Below are positions 8,003 to 17,444 of a stretch of DNA of 63,219 nucleotides, one piece after another (position 1 is the stretch's first letter; the number at the start of each line of letters is the position of its first letter). The stretch covers positions 1 to 63,219 of the forward strand of contig WGMI01000034.1 of assembly GCA_016125155.1 (NCBI GenBank), written 5' to 3'. The stretch comes from a bacterium (GTDB lineage Bacteria; Bacteroidota; Bacteroidia; Flavobacteriales; Schleiferiaceae). The position numbers and the translations under genes are program-made. The notes beneath the pieces were generated by a model. It was not told the DNA's origin. It saw nothing but the letters and a program-made list of their open reading frames with translations, and made no database searches.

Positions 8003-10594
8003 TTAGGGGATAAGCGCTATGGGGAACCACCAGATTCGGTCTTTGTTGGGTCCTGACTGGGCGCGAATTTGAAGCTGATAAAGCCCAGGGGGGGCAGTGC
8101 TTCCCGACGCTAGGGCTCCGTTCCATTCGAGCAGGCTGTACCCATCAGAGAGTACCGGGTTGGGAATGTGCGCCACAGCCTGTCCACCAATCGAAAAAAC
8201 CGTCCATTCGAGGGCGTAATTTCCGCGGGGTAAATCGACCGACACCCTCAACTCATCTTTGTACCCATCTCCATTCGGGCTGAATTGGGGGTTCACCACT
8301 TGAACTCCAGGAGCCACGATGGGTTCGGGGTTCCAAACCCCGGGGCTCTGTCCAGCACAACGACTGGGTGAGGAAGTCCAAGCTGACGCATCGATTGCCT
8401 GGGGATTGGGAAGAGCTCGATTCAGCGAAAAACCCGAGGGGTCTTCGAGGCGAAAAAAGTGAAAATCGGGATGATAGACCGCTCGGTCCAAGACGGTCTG
8501 TTCGGCGTTGAACAACCCCAGGGCACCGCCTTCATTGCTCAAACTGTGCAGGGGGTAGGCCCTCCATCTGCTGGGGTCGCTGCACGATGTAGCCGCTTGT
8601 CCGCTCGGTTCAAAGCGACCCAGAACGAGGCCTTTTCCCGGAGGCAGGAGTTCGTTTTCGAATTCGGGATCGAAAGACAAGATGTCCAGTGTGATGGGGT
8701 CCAAGCGAGCCAATCGCAAATCGGACAGTTGTACCATATGCCCGCTGGCATTCCAGAGTTCGACAAATTCCTCCTGATTCGAGAACGGTTCAAACAGGAT
8801 TTCACTCACCACGACGTCTCCTGTTTGGGGCATTTCGGGAATCCCAAACGGAATAATTTGATCGGGAATGGATTGTGCTCTACAATCACAACACAGGGTG
8901 TCGAAACGAAGGGTATACAGTTGACTTGCCACAAGGGAATTGAAAAAACGCAGGTGGAGCCGAGTGCGGGTCTCGTCCCAAAACACATCGTGCCATCCGG
9001 GGTCGGGATCGATAACGACCGCCGGAATTCCAGCTTCACTACCCCATCCCAATCCGAGCGAGAATTCGATCGCCAACGTGTTTTCCTGGCTCCAAAACCA
9101 ACGCAAAGCCCTCATTTGACGGTTGAAATGGGAAGGGGGAGCACCTGCATTGGAAATGCCGGGGCTTCCTCCTCGAGGATCGTTCGAGGTTTGCCAATTG
9201 CCCTCTTGTGCGCAAGAGAGGTGGGGGTCAATGCGCTCGAGAGATCGCCCCCCCTCGGGTTCCGGAACTGCAGTGTGCCAAGTGTTTTTGTACTCGACCC
9301 AGTCCATGAGTTTTCCTTCATCGTCCCGAAGCACGAGCCGTGTGCCCGAATTGGGCAGCCAAGGTTCGGAAAGCGGGAGTTCATGGACGGCCAAGGGCCA
9401 GTTTTCTCGCACGTCCTCCGCGACCCAAAGTGCAGTGGCATTCGGGGGGAGAAATAGCTCGGGCAATGCGAGGGAGTCTCTCCCCACCACCAGGGACCAA
9501 CCTCGGGTGCTTTGACCCGCGTAGGTCGGATTGAACACCTCGAGATATTCGTGGGCCGGCCAGCCCCAGGGCGGATCGGGATCGGCCATGATTTCGTTGA
9601 TCACCAAGGCGCCTACAGGGGATGATCCCCAACGAAATGTGGCGCCCAGGGTGTCGGCTTGGTTGCCATAAGGGTCGGACATAAGAGTGGCTTTGAGTTG
9701 ATAGGCCGCTCCCCAAGAAAGATTGTCCGACAGGAACAAAAGAGCCGTGCGGTGATCCGGTCCGCCCGCGGAAAGAACGACTTCGAGGGAAGGATCGCTC
9801 AGTTGGTAGCGCGCTGCATCTTCCAAAACCACGGGGTCGAGGGGTTCGTCGAAGCGCACTTCGAGCTTGAAGCTATCGAGGGCTCGAACCTCGAGGAGAC
9901 GGGGTGGCATACCGTCGGCGCAGGCGCTACCCGATACGGAAATGGTATCGAGGTGAAACGCCTTGGAGCGCGTAGAGGTATAGGTGCATTGCCAGAGAAA
10001 AAAGCCGGCCAGTCCGGGTGGGGATTGAATTAAGGCTGTGCCCAGGTCCACTAAAATGGCTGCAGAACCGCTGTCAGATTGCAATCGACAGGCTCCGACC
10101 GAGTCGACGGAAACCCGAATGCGGAGATCCAAGGCATTTCGGTCGAGCCAATCGTCTGGGGACGCAATCCGAAGCTGGTCTGATCCCGCTATGCGCTCAA
10201 AGAGCGAGAGTCGGTCTTCGGTATCGCCTCCGATGCGCAGCCACAGTCCGTTTTGAATAGAGTCGGGATGCGCAGCATCCGCCCAAAGAAATACTTTTGC
10301 GAAGTTGGCTGAGGAGGGATTGAAGTCCATTCGCAGTTCGAGATACCACTCTGCCGCACATTGGGCCGTACTGGATCGAACCACAAAGGATTGGGATGAA
10401 AGCGAGGGTGCGTCAAGGCTCAAGGCAGAGGTTTGGACGATGAACGACGCCGTATCCCCATTCCAGTCTGTAAGCCGCTCAGCATCGGTATCAAAGCCCG
10501 ATGACCAGTTCGTCTGCGCCGCTGCAGTTGAGACCCAGAAGATCGCACCCCATGCTTTCACGTTTGAAATGTAAGTAATAAATGTCAAATACAA
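8003..10594 (-). CDS. Large secreted lamin-tail-domain protein
   Basis: An 863-residue exported protein. It has an N-terminal signal region ending STAAAQ, a beta-sandwich region to ~residue 220, an Ig-like region (~230-320), two lamin-tail domains (first near residues 326-440, ALVINEIMADPDPPWG; second near 590-720, DVVVSEILFEPF), and a C-terminal FlgD-like Ig domain (~765-863, FSPNGDGYKDELRVSVDLP). This resembles Bacteroidota cell-surface proteins, some linked to gliding or type IX secretion. A GTG at 10561 that would give a shorter signal peptide starting with (M)KAWGAIFW is an alternative start; the ATG at 10594 lies 8 bases from asd. Role on the surface is unknown. Confidence 0.8.
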   Translation of the reverse strand: MYLTFITYISNVKAWGAIFWVSTAAAQTNWSSGFDTDAERLTDWNGDTASFIVQTSALSLDAPSLSSQSFVVRSSTAQCAAEWYLELRMDFNPSSANFAKVFLWADAAHPDSIQNGLWLRIGGDTEDRLSLFERIAGSDQLRIASPDDWLDRNALDLRIRVSVDSVGACRLQSDSGSAAILVDLGTALIQSPPGLAGFFLWQCTYTSTRSKAFHLDTISVSGSACADGMPPRLLEVRALDSFKLEVRFDEPLDPVVLEDAARYQLSDPSLEVVLSAGGPDHRTALLFLSDNLSWGAAYQLKATLMSDPYGNQADTLGATFRWGSSPVGALVINEIMADPDPPWGWPAHEYLEVFNPTYAGQSTRGWSLVVGRDSLALPELFLPPNATALWVAEDVRENWPLAVHELPLSEPWLPNSGTRLVLRDDEGKLMDWVEYKNTWHTAVPEPEGGRSLERIDPHLSCAQEGNWQTSNDPRGGSPGISNAGAPPSHFNRQMRALRWFWSQENTLAIEFSLGLGWGSEAGIPAVVIDPDPGWHDVFWDETRTRLHLRFFNSLVASQLYTLRFDTLCCDCRAQSIPDQIIPFGIPEMPQTGDVVVSEILFEPFSNQEEFVELWNASGHMVQLSDLRLARLDPITLDILSFDPEFENELLPPGKGLVLGRFEPSGQAATSCSDPSRWRAYPLHSLSNEGGALGLFNAEQTVLDRAVYHPDFHFFRLEDPSGFSLNRALPNPQAIDASAWTSSPSRCAGQSPGVWNPEPIVAPGVQVVNPQFSPNGDGYKDELRVSVDLPRGNYALEWTVFSIGGQAVAHIPNPVLSDGYSLLEWNGALASGSTAPPGLYQLQIRAQSGPNKDRIWWFPIALIP

Positions 10595-10602
10595 CGCGCA
10601 AA

Positions 10603-11589
10603 ATGAAAATTGCTGTGGTTGGTGCTACCGGAATGGTCGGACGCACCATGCTCCAAGTGCTCGAGGAGCGCTCTATACAAGCGGAGCTTATTCCCGTGGC
10701 TTCGGAGCGCACTCGGGGCTCGGAGATTCTATGGAATGGAATGTCCATCGCCGTACAAGGGGTCGAAGAGGCGGTGGACGCCCGCCCAGACTATGCCCTG
10801 TTTTCGGCGGGGGGAGCGCTTTCCGAGCAATGGGCGCCCCGGTTTGCCGAAGTGGGATGCACGGTGATCGACAACAGTTCGGCCTGGCGCATGGATCCTC
10901 AGGTTCCGCTGGTGGTCCCCGAGGTAAACGGATCGATAGTCAAGCCCGAGGACCTGCTCATTGCCAATCCCAATTGTTCAACCATTCAACTGGTGATGGT
11001 GCTCGAGCCTTTGCGCAAGGCATTCGGCATGGGAAAAGTGTTGGTGTCTACCTATCAGAGCGTGACGGGAACAGGACAAAAAGCCGTCGCCCAAATGGAA
11101 GCGGAGCGGGCGGGGTTGGCAATAGACCAGGTCTATCCGCACCCCATTGACCGCAATTTGATTCCCCATTGCGATGTCTTTCTCGAGAACGGATTTACCA
11201 AGGAAGAAATGAAGTTGACCCGAGAAACGGTCAAGATTTTGGGCGATCCTGGAGTGCTTGTGAGTGCGACCGCGGTGCGGGTTCCTGTAACCGGGGGTCA
11301 TTCCGAAAGTGTCTATGTAGAACTCCAAAGCGATTTTACCCTCGAACAAGTGCATGCGGTCCTCGCTTCCATGTCCGGGGTCAAAGTGTACGACCATCCC
11401 GAACAGGCGGAATACCCAATGCCCTTGCTCGTCCAAGGACAAGACGAGGTTTGGGTGGGTCGGATTCGCCGCGATTTGCACCACCCCAGAGGGCTGCATC
11501 TCTTTATAGCGGCCGACAATTTGCGCAAAGGAGCCGCCACCAACGCGGTTCAAATTCTCGAATATTGCCTTCGCCAGCGGGCCTCCTGA
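10603..11589 (+). CDS. asd: Aspartate-semialdehyde dehydrogenase
   Basis: A 328-residue enzyme reducing aspartyl phosphate to aspartate semialdehyde with NADPH, at the branch to lysine/diaminopimelate, threonine and methionine. The N-terminal MKIAVVGATGMVGRTMLQ is the Rossmann nucleotide loop; NPNCSTIQLVMVLEPL carries the catalytic cysteine; VRVPVTGGHSESV contains the substrate-binding and catalytic His region. The length is typical. The frame is open to 10582 but the canonical start is Met at 10603. It is divergent from the lamin-tail gene and 54 bases before msrA. Confidence 0.97.
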   Translation: MKIAVVGATGMVGRTMLQVLEERSIQAELIPVASERTRGSEILWNGMSIAVQGVEEAVDARPDYALFSAGGALSEQWAPRFAEVGCTVIDNSSAWRMDPQVPLVVPEVNGSIVKPEDLLIANPNCSTIQLVMVLEPLRKAFGMGKVLVSTYQSVTGTGQKAVAQMEAERAGLAIDQVYPHPIDRNLIPHCDVFLENGFTKEEMKLTRETVKILGDPGVLVSATAVRVPVTGGHSESVYVELQSDFTLEQVHAVLASMSGVKVYDHPEQAEYPMPLLVQGQDEVWVGRIRRDLHHPRGLHLFIAADNLRKGAATNAVQILEYCLRQRAS

Positions 11590-11643
11590 ACCAAGGTCGC
11601 CTTGCCGACGTTCTGGCTAGGACGATTTCGAGAAGTTTGTCCC

Positions 11644-12264
11644 ATGAATCAGATCACTTCTTTTCGCGCTTGGCGCAACGCATTGTCAATAGGGGCAGGC
11701 CTTTTCTCGCTGGCTTCATGTGCCCAGTCCCACCCAGCCCCGGAACCCATCTCTACTCTAAATTCAAACACCGTGTCTGAACAACGCGCCACCGCTGTAT
11801 TTGCCTCCGGCTGTTTTTGGGGCACCGAGTACTACTTCAAACGCCAACCCGGGGTCGTGTCGACAACGGTGGGGTACATCGGCGGACAAGTCGACCATCC
11901 CACCTACAAACAAGTGTGTACCGGTACCACCGGGCACTACGAGGCCACCTTGGTCGAATACGATCCTACCCAGGTCGATTATGAAACCTTGGCGCGGTTG
12001 TTTTTTGAAACCCACGATCCCAACCAACAAAACGGACAGGGACCCGATATTGGGCCTCAGTATCGCTCGGCCATTTTTTATACCAACGATGCCGAAAAGG
12101 CCACGGCCGAGAAGTTGATCAGGTTGCTCCGGGCCAAAGGAAACGCGGTGGCTACGGTGTTGTTGCCGAGCAGCCGGTTTTGGCCGGCCGAAGACTACCA
12201 TCAAGATTACTACGACGAAAAGGGCGGTCGTCCTTATTGCCACAAATACACCCCGAGGTTTTAG
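11644..12264 (+). CDS. msrA: Peptide methionine sulfoxide reductase MsrA, lipoprotein
   Basis: A 206-residue MsrA with the active-site motif ASGCFWGTEYYF, followed by VGYIGGQVDHPTYKQVCTG and the conserved HYEA and FFETHDP segments. It reduces methionine-S-sulfoxide in oxidised proteins. The N-terminus is a lipoprotein signal (FSLASC-AQS lipobox), so the enzyme is probably anchored in the cell envelope and protects exported proteins. A C-terminal YCHKYTP gives a possible resolving cysteine. It ends with TAG, and the first MITE-like element begins 19 bases later. Confidence 0.95.
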   Translation: MNQITSFRAWRNALSIGAGLFSLASCAQSHPAPEPISTLNSNTVSEQRATAVFASGCFWGTEYYFKRQPGVVSTTVGYIGGQVDHPTYKQVCTGTTGHYEATLVEYDPTQVDYETLARLFFETHDPNQQNGQGPDIGPQYRSAIFYTNDAEKATAEKLIRLLRAKGNAVATVLLPSSRFWPAEDYHQDYYDEKGGRPYCHKYTPRF

Positions 12265-12283
12265 TTCCGAGTAAGCCAACCAT

Positions 12284-13055
12284 CGGGACAGCGGAAATTT
12301 CTGGGGTCTGGGGAAAATAGTTTGCAGTTGACAGATGGAATTTCCGAGCATTGCCGTAAAGTGGATTTCCAGTTTATGTCAGAATATCTATTCCGAGCCA
12401 ATGCTCCATTAGGAGACCGCTGACTATAATCTCGTCTAAATGATAATTACGGTTATGACAACGAAATCTAAATTTCTGAAACCAACGAGGAGACCGACCC
12501 CCAGGCGTATAAAACCTCTCGACTCCGGGTATGGTGATTTATAAAACCCAAGGGCAAGCGACGCCGAGTCGCTTCAAGCCGCAACGGCCCTATAGAACCG
12601 CGATGCTTCGCGGTTGAGAAAAGGAAATTAAAGAACGTTGCGGCTATGTTTGAATGAACCTCGGCCAATGCGCTCCCCGAGAAAATTATGAACGGGGTGG
12701 ACAAGAGAGCGCTTGACCGATGTGAATATTTGGACAATCCAACGAAGCCACGAGGCGTCGTGGCTTTACTCTTTCTTTGGAGCAGCAAAGAAAGAAGCCC
12801 CCCGCGCTTTTTTTTCACCAACGGACACGGAGCCCTGCGCCATGGTGCGGGGCACCTGCCGAGTCGTAGAGAAGGAATGAACAGCTCAGGCGAACTTTGA
12901 ATAGTCATCGGCGTAGCCGGAAGACATTGACCCCAAGACCCGAGTATATCTTGGATGACTATGGCTGATTAAGTCATTTGTAAGTTTTTTCAAGAGAAAG
13001 AACAAACCTAAATTGAAGGAATAAGCATCTCTCCGCAGAAATTTCTCGTGACCCC
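12284..13055 (-). mobile_element. MITE-like element, copy A (inverted relative to copy B)
   Basis: A 772-base element without a credible gene. The outer end (12284, CGGGACAGCGGAAATTTCTG) and inner end (minus strand from 13055, GGGGTCACGAGAAATTTCTG) are imperfect terminal inverted repeats. They match the corresponding ends of copy B at 22/23 and 31/35 positions. Flanks AACCAT (12278-12283) and AGCCAT (13056-13061) look like a 6-bp target duplication with one change. The interior matches copy B in inverted orientation, including CTTCCGGCTACGCCGATGA and a conserved TTTATAAATCACCATACC block. It also holds hairpins (AACCGCG/CGCGGTT near 12597; AAGCCACGA/TCGTGGCTT near 12745). A minus-strand frame (12468-12908) only partly resembles copy B's and is probably not a gene. 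Confidence 0.7.
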
Positions 13056-13080
13056 AGCCATTCACCTGTATATAAGGGAT

Positions 13081-13113
13081 AAAAAAAGCCGCGGCACTGT
13101 GAGGTACTGCGGC
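13081..13113 (-). terminator. Terminator of the M16 peptidase operon
   Basis: Stem 13088-13097 / 13104-13113 (GCCGCGGCAC against GTACTGCGGC, with two G-U pairs) and loop TGTGAG, followed on the minus strand by seven T (13087-13081). It sits 26 bases after the stop of the 13139-15202 gene and just inside the MITE-like copy A. Confidence 0.8.
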
Positions 13114-13138
13114 TTTCGCGTTTTGGCGATGCGGTGTT

Positions 13139-15202
13139 TTACTTGTCGAACACCTTGCGGTCTACTCCTTTGTTGACCGACGCCTTGGTCAGTTTGAGTT
13201 CGGCACTCATGGGCCCCAAGGGCAACAAAATGCGTTCGGGGATCATAATTCCCTCGTAGGCCTTGTAGTCCAAGTAGTCGATGTTTTGGGAGACGGGCTC
13301 GCCATTGGATCCTTCTACGCTCATCTGACTGCGCAGTTTCAGGCCATTTTCCGCGTCGAAAAATTCGATGACCGATTCCGATCCTCCCCGAACCTCAACG
13401 AGATAGGCTTTGCGACCGCCCACTTCTTGAATCCCCGTCAATTTGAGGGCCGGGGTTCCGTTGGCATAGGTCAATTCGGGCAACCACTGGAGTTCATCCC
13501 GAAGCGAGGCGAGGTCCTCGTCTCCAATGGGCATGGCTTGACCATTCTGGAGCATCTTGTAGTTCTCGGCTTTGCGCACCATTTCGATTTTGCCCATCGG
13601 ACCCAAATCCTGGATTTTGTAGGCTTTGTCGGGGAATACATAGGCTTCGGTCATTTTGAGGCTAAAACCCTGAATGGTTGCCTCGCGCTCGAGCTTAAGC
13701 TCTTTGATTTTACCGAGTTTTTCGCGTCCACCCAAGGCATTCAAATAGTCCTCGATCACCTTTTCTGCGGTCAGTCCTTCGGGGAATTCCACCGGAGGTG
13801 CCGTGGGCTTGCCTTCGAAATCGTAATATGAAATCGGACCAAAGCGCTGGAGTTTTTTCGCAATGTCGCGGGCTTTTCCGACTACATTGATTTGCAGACC
13901 ACTGCCAGTAATGTACTCCTGAGCCACGCGTTGAACATCCGCAGGGGTAACCGATTCCAATTTGAGGAGATAGTTGTCGTAGTAGTCGGGGGCGAGGTTG
14001 AATCGCTTGACATTCAAGGCAAAATTGGCTACCGTACCCGGGCTTTCCAGCGAGCGTCCAAAGGAACCTTTCAGCGCCTCTTTCGCGGCTTTGAACTCTT
14101 CGTCAGACACGGGGGTTTCGGCAATCCGTTTGAGCTCGAGCAGGATTTGCTCCACGGCGCTGTCGGTCACTTCGTTCCGCACTTCGGCAGTCGCACTAAA
14201 CTCGGCCCCATAGCGATCGGCGCGCACATCGCTGTAGGCCCCATAGGTATAGGCTTTGTCTTCGCGCAGATTCTGAAACAGCCGCCCGGCACTGCCACCA
14301 CCGAGAATTTGGTTCATGACTCGAACCGCCATATGGTCGTCGGTTTCTTCGGGAAGCGCGATGGCGTGGGCAATGTTGATGTTGCTCTGCACCGAACTCT
14401 CGCGGTTTACGATGTGGACGGTGTTTCCCGCGCGCCCTCCGGTGTACACGGGATAAGACTGTTCAATTTCCGGTCCGCTCCAGGCTCCTAAATACTTCTC
14501 AATGAGCTTTTTGGTTTCTTTTTTCGAGATGTCGCCCACCACGGCGATGTAGCTGTTTTTGGGGCTGGTATTTCGGGCGTACAGCGCTTTGAGGTCTTCG
14601 AGTTGGATGTTGGCCAGAGAAGCTTCGGTGGCGATTTGCCCGTAGGGATGCTTGGCCCCAAACACGACGCTCCGGCTCAACTTGTCGGCCATGGCGTTGG
14701 GGTCTTCTTTTTCCGCGTCCAAACCGCTTCGGGCTTGCTTGAGCAGCTTGTCGAACGACTCGGGACTAAAGGCAGGGTGCAGCATCATATCTGCCATCAG
14801 TGCCAGGATGGGCTCTTTGGATTTGCTCAATCCCGAAGCCGAGGCTCCATTGGCGGAAATGTTGATGTTGGCTCCGAGAAAGTCGATTTCCTCGTCGAGT
14901 TGAGCCTTGGTGCGGGTGGTGGTTCCCTCGGAGAGCATACCGCTGAGCAGATCGTCGAGTCCGGCTTTGTCGCCCAGATCGTAGGGCTTGCGGTCCATGA
15001 CGAGGCGGTAGTTCACCCGGGACAATTTGGTGTTGGTTACCACAATCACTTTCAGGCCATTGGCCAGTTCAAACTCTTCGGCCTTGCCGATTTTCAGGGG
15101 GCGTTCTTTTTGAGGAGCGGGCTGTACACTCCGATCAATTTGGGCCTCAACCGTGTGGAAGCCGAGCAATGCGAGGGTTAAACCCAAAAAAAGGTTCTTC
15201 AT
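13139..15202 (-). CDS. M16-family protein lacking the zinc motif (non-catalytic partner)
   Basis: A 687-residue exported protein: signal peptide MKNLFLGLTLALLGFHTVEA, then two M16-type alpha/beta domains (~45-270 and ~275-480) and a C-terminal extension (~500-687) seen in Bacteroidota partners. Where the catalytic HxxEH should be, the sequence reads AGLDDLLSGMLSEGT, so the zinc site is absent. The second domain keeps the RxxY-type region (GGGSAGRLFQNLREDKAYTY). M16B peptidases often work as pairs of one active and one inactive subunit, and the active partner lies 34 bases upstream. Probably periplasmic. The start at 15202 was chosen by the signal peptide; residues upstream in the open frame overlap the partner gene. 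Confidence 0.9.
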   Translation of the reverse strand: MKNLFLGLTLALLGFHTVEAQIDRSVQPAPQKERPLKIGKAEEFELANGLKVIVVTNTKLSRVNYRLVMDRKPYDLGDKAGLDDLLSGMLSEGTTTRTKAQLDEEIDFLGANINISANGASASGLSKSKEPILALMADMMLHPAFSPESFDKLLKQARSGLDAEKEDPNAMADKLSRSVVFGAKHPYGQIATEASLANIQLEDLKALYARNTSPKNSYIAVVGDISKKETKKLIEKYLGAWSGPEIEQSYPVYTGGRAGNTVHIVNRESSVQSNINIAHAIALPEETDDHMAVRVMNQILGGGSAGRLFQNLREDKAYTYGAYSDVRADRYGAEFSATAEVRNEVTDSAVEQILLELKRIAETPVSDEEFKAAKEALKGSFGRSLESPGTVANFALNVKRFNLAPDYYDNYLLKLESVTPADVQRVAQEYITGSGLQINVVGKARDIAKKLQRFGPISYYDFEGKPTAPPVEFPEGLTAEKVIEDYLNALGGREKLGKIKELKLEREATIQGFSLKMTEAYVFPDKAYKIQDLGPMGKIEMVRKAENYKMLQNGQAMPIGDEDLASLRDELQWLPELTYANGTPALKLTGIQEVGGRKAYLVEVRGGSESVIEFFDAENGLKLRSQMSVEGSNGEPVSQNIDYLDYKAYEGIMIPERILLPLGPMSAELKLTKASVNKGVDRKVFDK

Positions 15203-15236
15203 GCGTCTGTTTTGTTGGCTTGTACGCGCCGTGGGT

Positions 15237-16565
15237 TTAGAGTTGTTCGGGCTTTTCGGAATTCGGACGGTACTCGAGGACCACCTTGTTGTCGTCGGTG
15301 AAGTACTTCTGGGCAACCCGTTGTAAATCGGCCGGGGTCAGGGCCCGGTAGCGCTCAATTTCGGTGTTGATCAGGTTGGCGTCCCCATAATAAGTATGGT
15401 AGTCGGCCAAACTCTCGGCAATGCCCGACATCGAACTGTTGCTGGCCACAAAGCTGTTTTCAATTTGGTTTTGCAGCTTCTGGAATTCACGTTCCCCGAT
15501 CGGCTCTTTTTTCAGCTTTTCAACCTCCTCGTAAATTGTTTTTTCGAGCTCTTCGATGCCGTGTCCTTGAGAGGCAAGGGCGAGGCTGATCAACATCCCG
15601 GCTTTTTCGAGTTGAAATGGAAAGGCCACCACGGTCACCGCGCTTTGTTCCTCGTCGACCATGCGCCTGTAGAGCCGCGAGCTGGCGCCCTGCGCCAAGA
15701 CCTGGGCGAGCATGGAGACGGCGTAGGCGTCTTTGTCGGTCTGTCCGGGCGTACGGTAACCAATGAACACTCCGGGGAGTTGGATGTTGTCGTAGACCAC
15801 TTCGCGCTGCTCGTCGGCCTGAACCGCCGGCACTGAAAAATCGGGCTGTACGACTGGAGCGCCCTTGGGTATGTTTCCAAAGTACTGTTCGATCCACTTT
15901 TTCGCCTGTTTGGGATCGATGTCGCCTGCAATGCTGAGCGTGGCATTGTTGGGCACGTAGAATTTCTTGTAGAAATCGATGAATTCGCTCAGTTGAGCAG
16001 CGTTCAAATCGTCCATGCTCCCGATAGGGACCCATTCGTAGGGGGTACCGGGAAAGGCGTGGTCGAAAATCTTGGCCTGGAAGCTCATATACGGCTGGTT
16101 GTCGATGCGCAACCGCTTTTCTTCTTTGACCACCTCGCGCTGGGTCTCAACCCCCTCGTCGTTGATTTTGGCGTGAAGCATGCGTTCGGATTCCATCCAC
16201 AGCCCGAGCTCGAGCTGGTTGCTCGGCAGGACTTCGTAGTAAAAAGTGCGATCCTGAGAGGTATTGGCGTTCAGGGCTCCTCCATTTTTCTGGATGATCT
16301 TCATGTATTCGCCTCGTCCGATGTTTTCGCTGCCTTCAAACAACAGGTGTTCAAAGAAGTGCGCGAAACCCGTGCGACCCGACACTTCATTTTTGGAGCC
16401 GACGTGGTAGAGCACGGTTACGGCCACAATGGGGGTGGTGTGGTCTTCGTGCAAAATGACGTGCAGCCCGTTGTCGAGGGTGTATTCCTCGAATTTGATG
16501 GCCTTTTTCTGAGCGCTCAGTGAAACGGTCGCCAAGAGCGCCAGCGGGAGGAACATTTTCTTCAT
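15237..16565 (-). CDS. M16-family zinc metallopeptidase, active subunit
   Basis: A 442-residue exported peptidase: signal peptide MKKMFLPLALLATVSLSAQ, then the inverted zinc motif H69-F-F-E72-H73 in TGFAHFFEHLLFEGS. The distal glutamate probably lies in the TQREVVKEEKR segment. The second domain contains GASSRLYRRMVDEEQSAVTV, the M16 substrate-contact region. It is the catalytic member of a two-gene operon with the zinc-less protein downstream. A consensus -7 box lies 49 bases upstream. Processing pitrilysin-like peptidases degrade or mature exported peptides; the substrate is unknown. Confidence 0.93.
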   Translation of the reverse strand: MKKMFLPLALLATVSLSAQKKAIKFEEYTLDNGLHVILHEDHTTPIVAVTVLYHVGSKNEVSGRTGFAHFFEHLLFEGSENIGRGEYMKIIQKNGGALNANTSQDRTFYYEVLPSNQLELGLWMESERMLHAKINDEGVETQREVVKEEKRLRIDNQPYMSFQAKIFDHAFPGTPYEWVPIGSMDDLNAAQLSEFIDFYKKFYVPNNATLSIAGDIDPKQAKKWIEQYFGNIPKGAPVVQPDFSVPAVQADEQREVVYDNIQLPGVFIGYRTPGQTDKDAYAVSMLAQVLAQGASSRLYRRMVDEEQSAVTVVAFPFQLEKAGMLISLALASQGHGIEELEKTIYEEVEKLKKEPIGEREFQKLQNQIENSFVASNSSMSGIAESLADYHTYYGDANLINTEIERYRALTPADLQRVAQKYFTDDNKVVLEYRPNSEKPEQL

Positions 16566-16614
16566 CCGTTTGATTTTGAGGAGGATAGTGAAGGTTTATA
16601 GCCTTCTGTGATAT

Positions 16615-16622
16615 CAAAGATA
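16615..16622 (-). promoter_or_regulatory. -7 promoter box for the M16 peptidase operon
   Basis: The minus strand reads TATCTTTG, an exact match to the Bacteroidota -7 consensus TAnnTTTG, 49 bases before the ATG at 16565. No convincing -33 TTG was seen at the usual spacing. Confidence 0.55.
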
Positions 16623-16744
16623 TCGGAAGACCGCATTGAACCCTTCAGCCCATGGGGCTTTAACCTTGTTTTCACAAATCCAAATGCCCGAAATTCCTTG
16701 GGTTGGGCGTGCTCAGCGTACTTTCGAGGCATGCGGGACAAGGT

Positions 16745-17362
16745 GGGGTCACAGGATATTTCTGGGGAGAGATGCTTTTTCATTCAATTGTGTTTTACCC
16801 CTTTTCCTAGAACAAAACCTACAATTGACTAATTCAAACAGAGTCATCCAAGGTACACTTGGGTCTCCGGGTAGATATCTTCCGGCTACGCCGATGAGCA
16901 TTCAAAGTTGGCCTGCGCTGTTCATTCCCTCTCTACGACTCTGATGTGCACCCCGCTCCCGCGGTGGGCTTCTTTCTTTGCTGCTCCAAAGAAAGAAGGA
17001 AAGAAAGGAGCTTTTCAGTCCGGCATGGCGCTCTCTTGTCCACCCCGTTCATGATTCTTTTTTGGAGCGCTTTGGCCGAGGTCGCGCCGCAAGGCTCACT
17101 GGCCGTTGCGACTTGGTGCGACTCGGCGTCGCTTGCCCTTGGGTTTTATAAATCACCATACCCGGAGTCGAGAGGCCTTAGACAACTTGGTGTCCGGACA
17201 ACTCGTTGTCTTCTAACACTTTTTTGTCATTCGCAGACTTTAATTTCAGAGAAACTCTTTGAATCAAAGTGATTCCGCTTTTGGGGGTTTCTTATCGAAA
17301 GGATGTCCTTACAGCACTATGACGCATTCCTGGTGCTGTCCCCAGAAATTTCCGCTGACCCG
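16745..17362 (+). mobile_element. MITE-like element, copy B
   Basis: A 618-base element. The left end (16745, GGGGTCACAGGATATTTCTG) and the right end read inward on the minus strand (17362, CGGGTCAGCGGAAATTTCTG) agree at 21 of 26 positions. Direct repeats CAAGGT flank it exactly (16739-16744 and 17363-17368), as expected for a 6-bp target-site duplication. The interior has a perfect 12-bp hairpin CTTCTTTCTTTG-CTGCTC-CAAAGAAAGAAG (16969-16998). A frame 16946-17272 is unlikely to be a gene. No transposase is visible, so a non-autonomous element is the simplest reading. The 82 bases from 17363 to 17444 hold nothing I can name. Confidence 0.75.
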
Positions 17363-17444
17363 CAAGGTGATTCGGTCTACGGGCAGTTGGTTTCAGGTGA
17401 AGTAAAGATGTTTAGTAAAAATGTTAGGAATAAAACTGACGGTT

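Noticed and set aside
12468..12908. Protein-coding gene inside MITE copy A
   Set aside because: It follows the repeat sequence, is only partly similar to the frame in copy B, and lacks a recognisable domain or start context.
16946..17272. Protein-coding gene inside MITE copy B
   Set aside because: Same reason; the resemblance to copy A is at nucleotide level and reflects the element.
12284..17362. Composite transposon carrying the peptidase genes
   Set aside because: No transposase gene is seen and each arm has its own apparent 6-bp target duplication, so two independent insertions are simpler.
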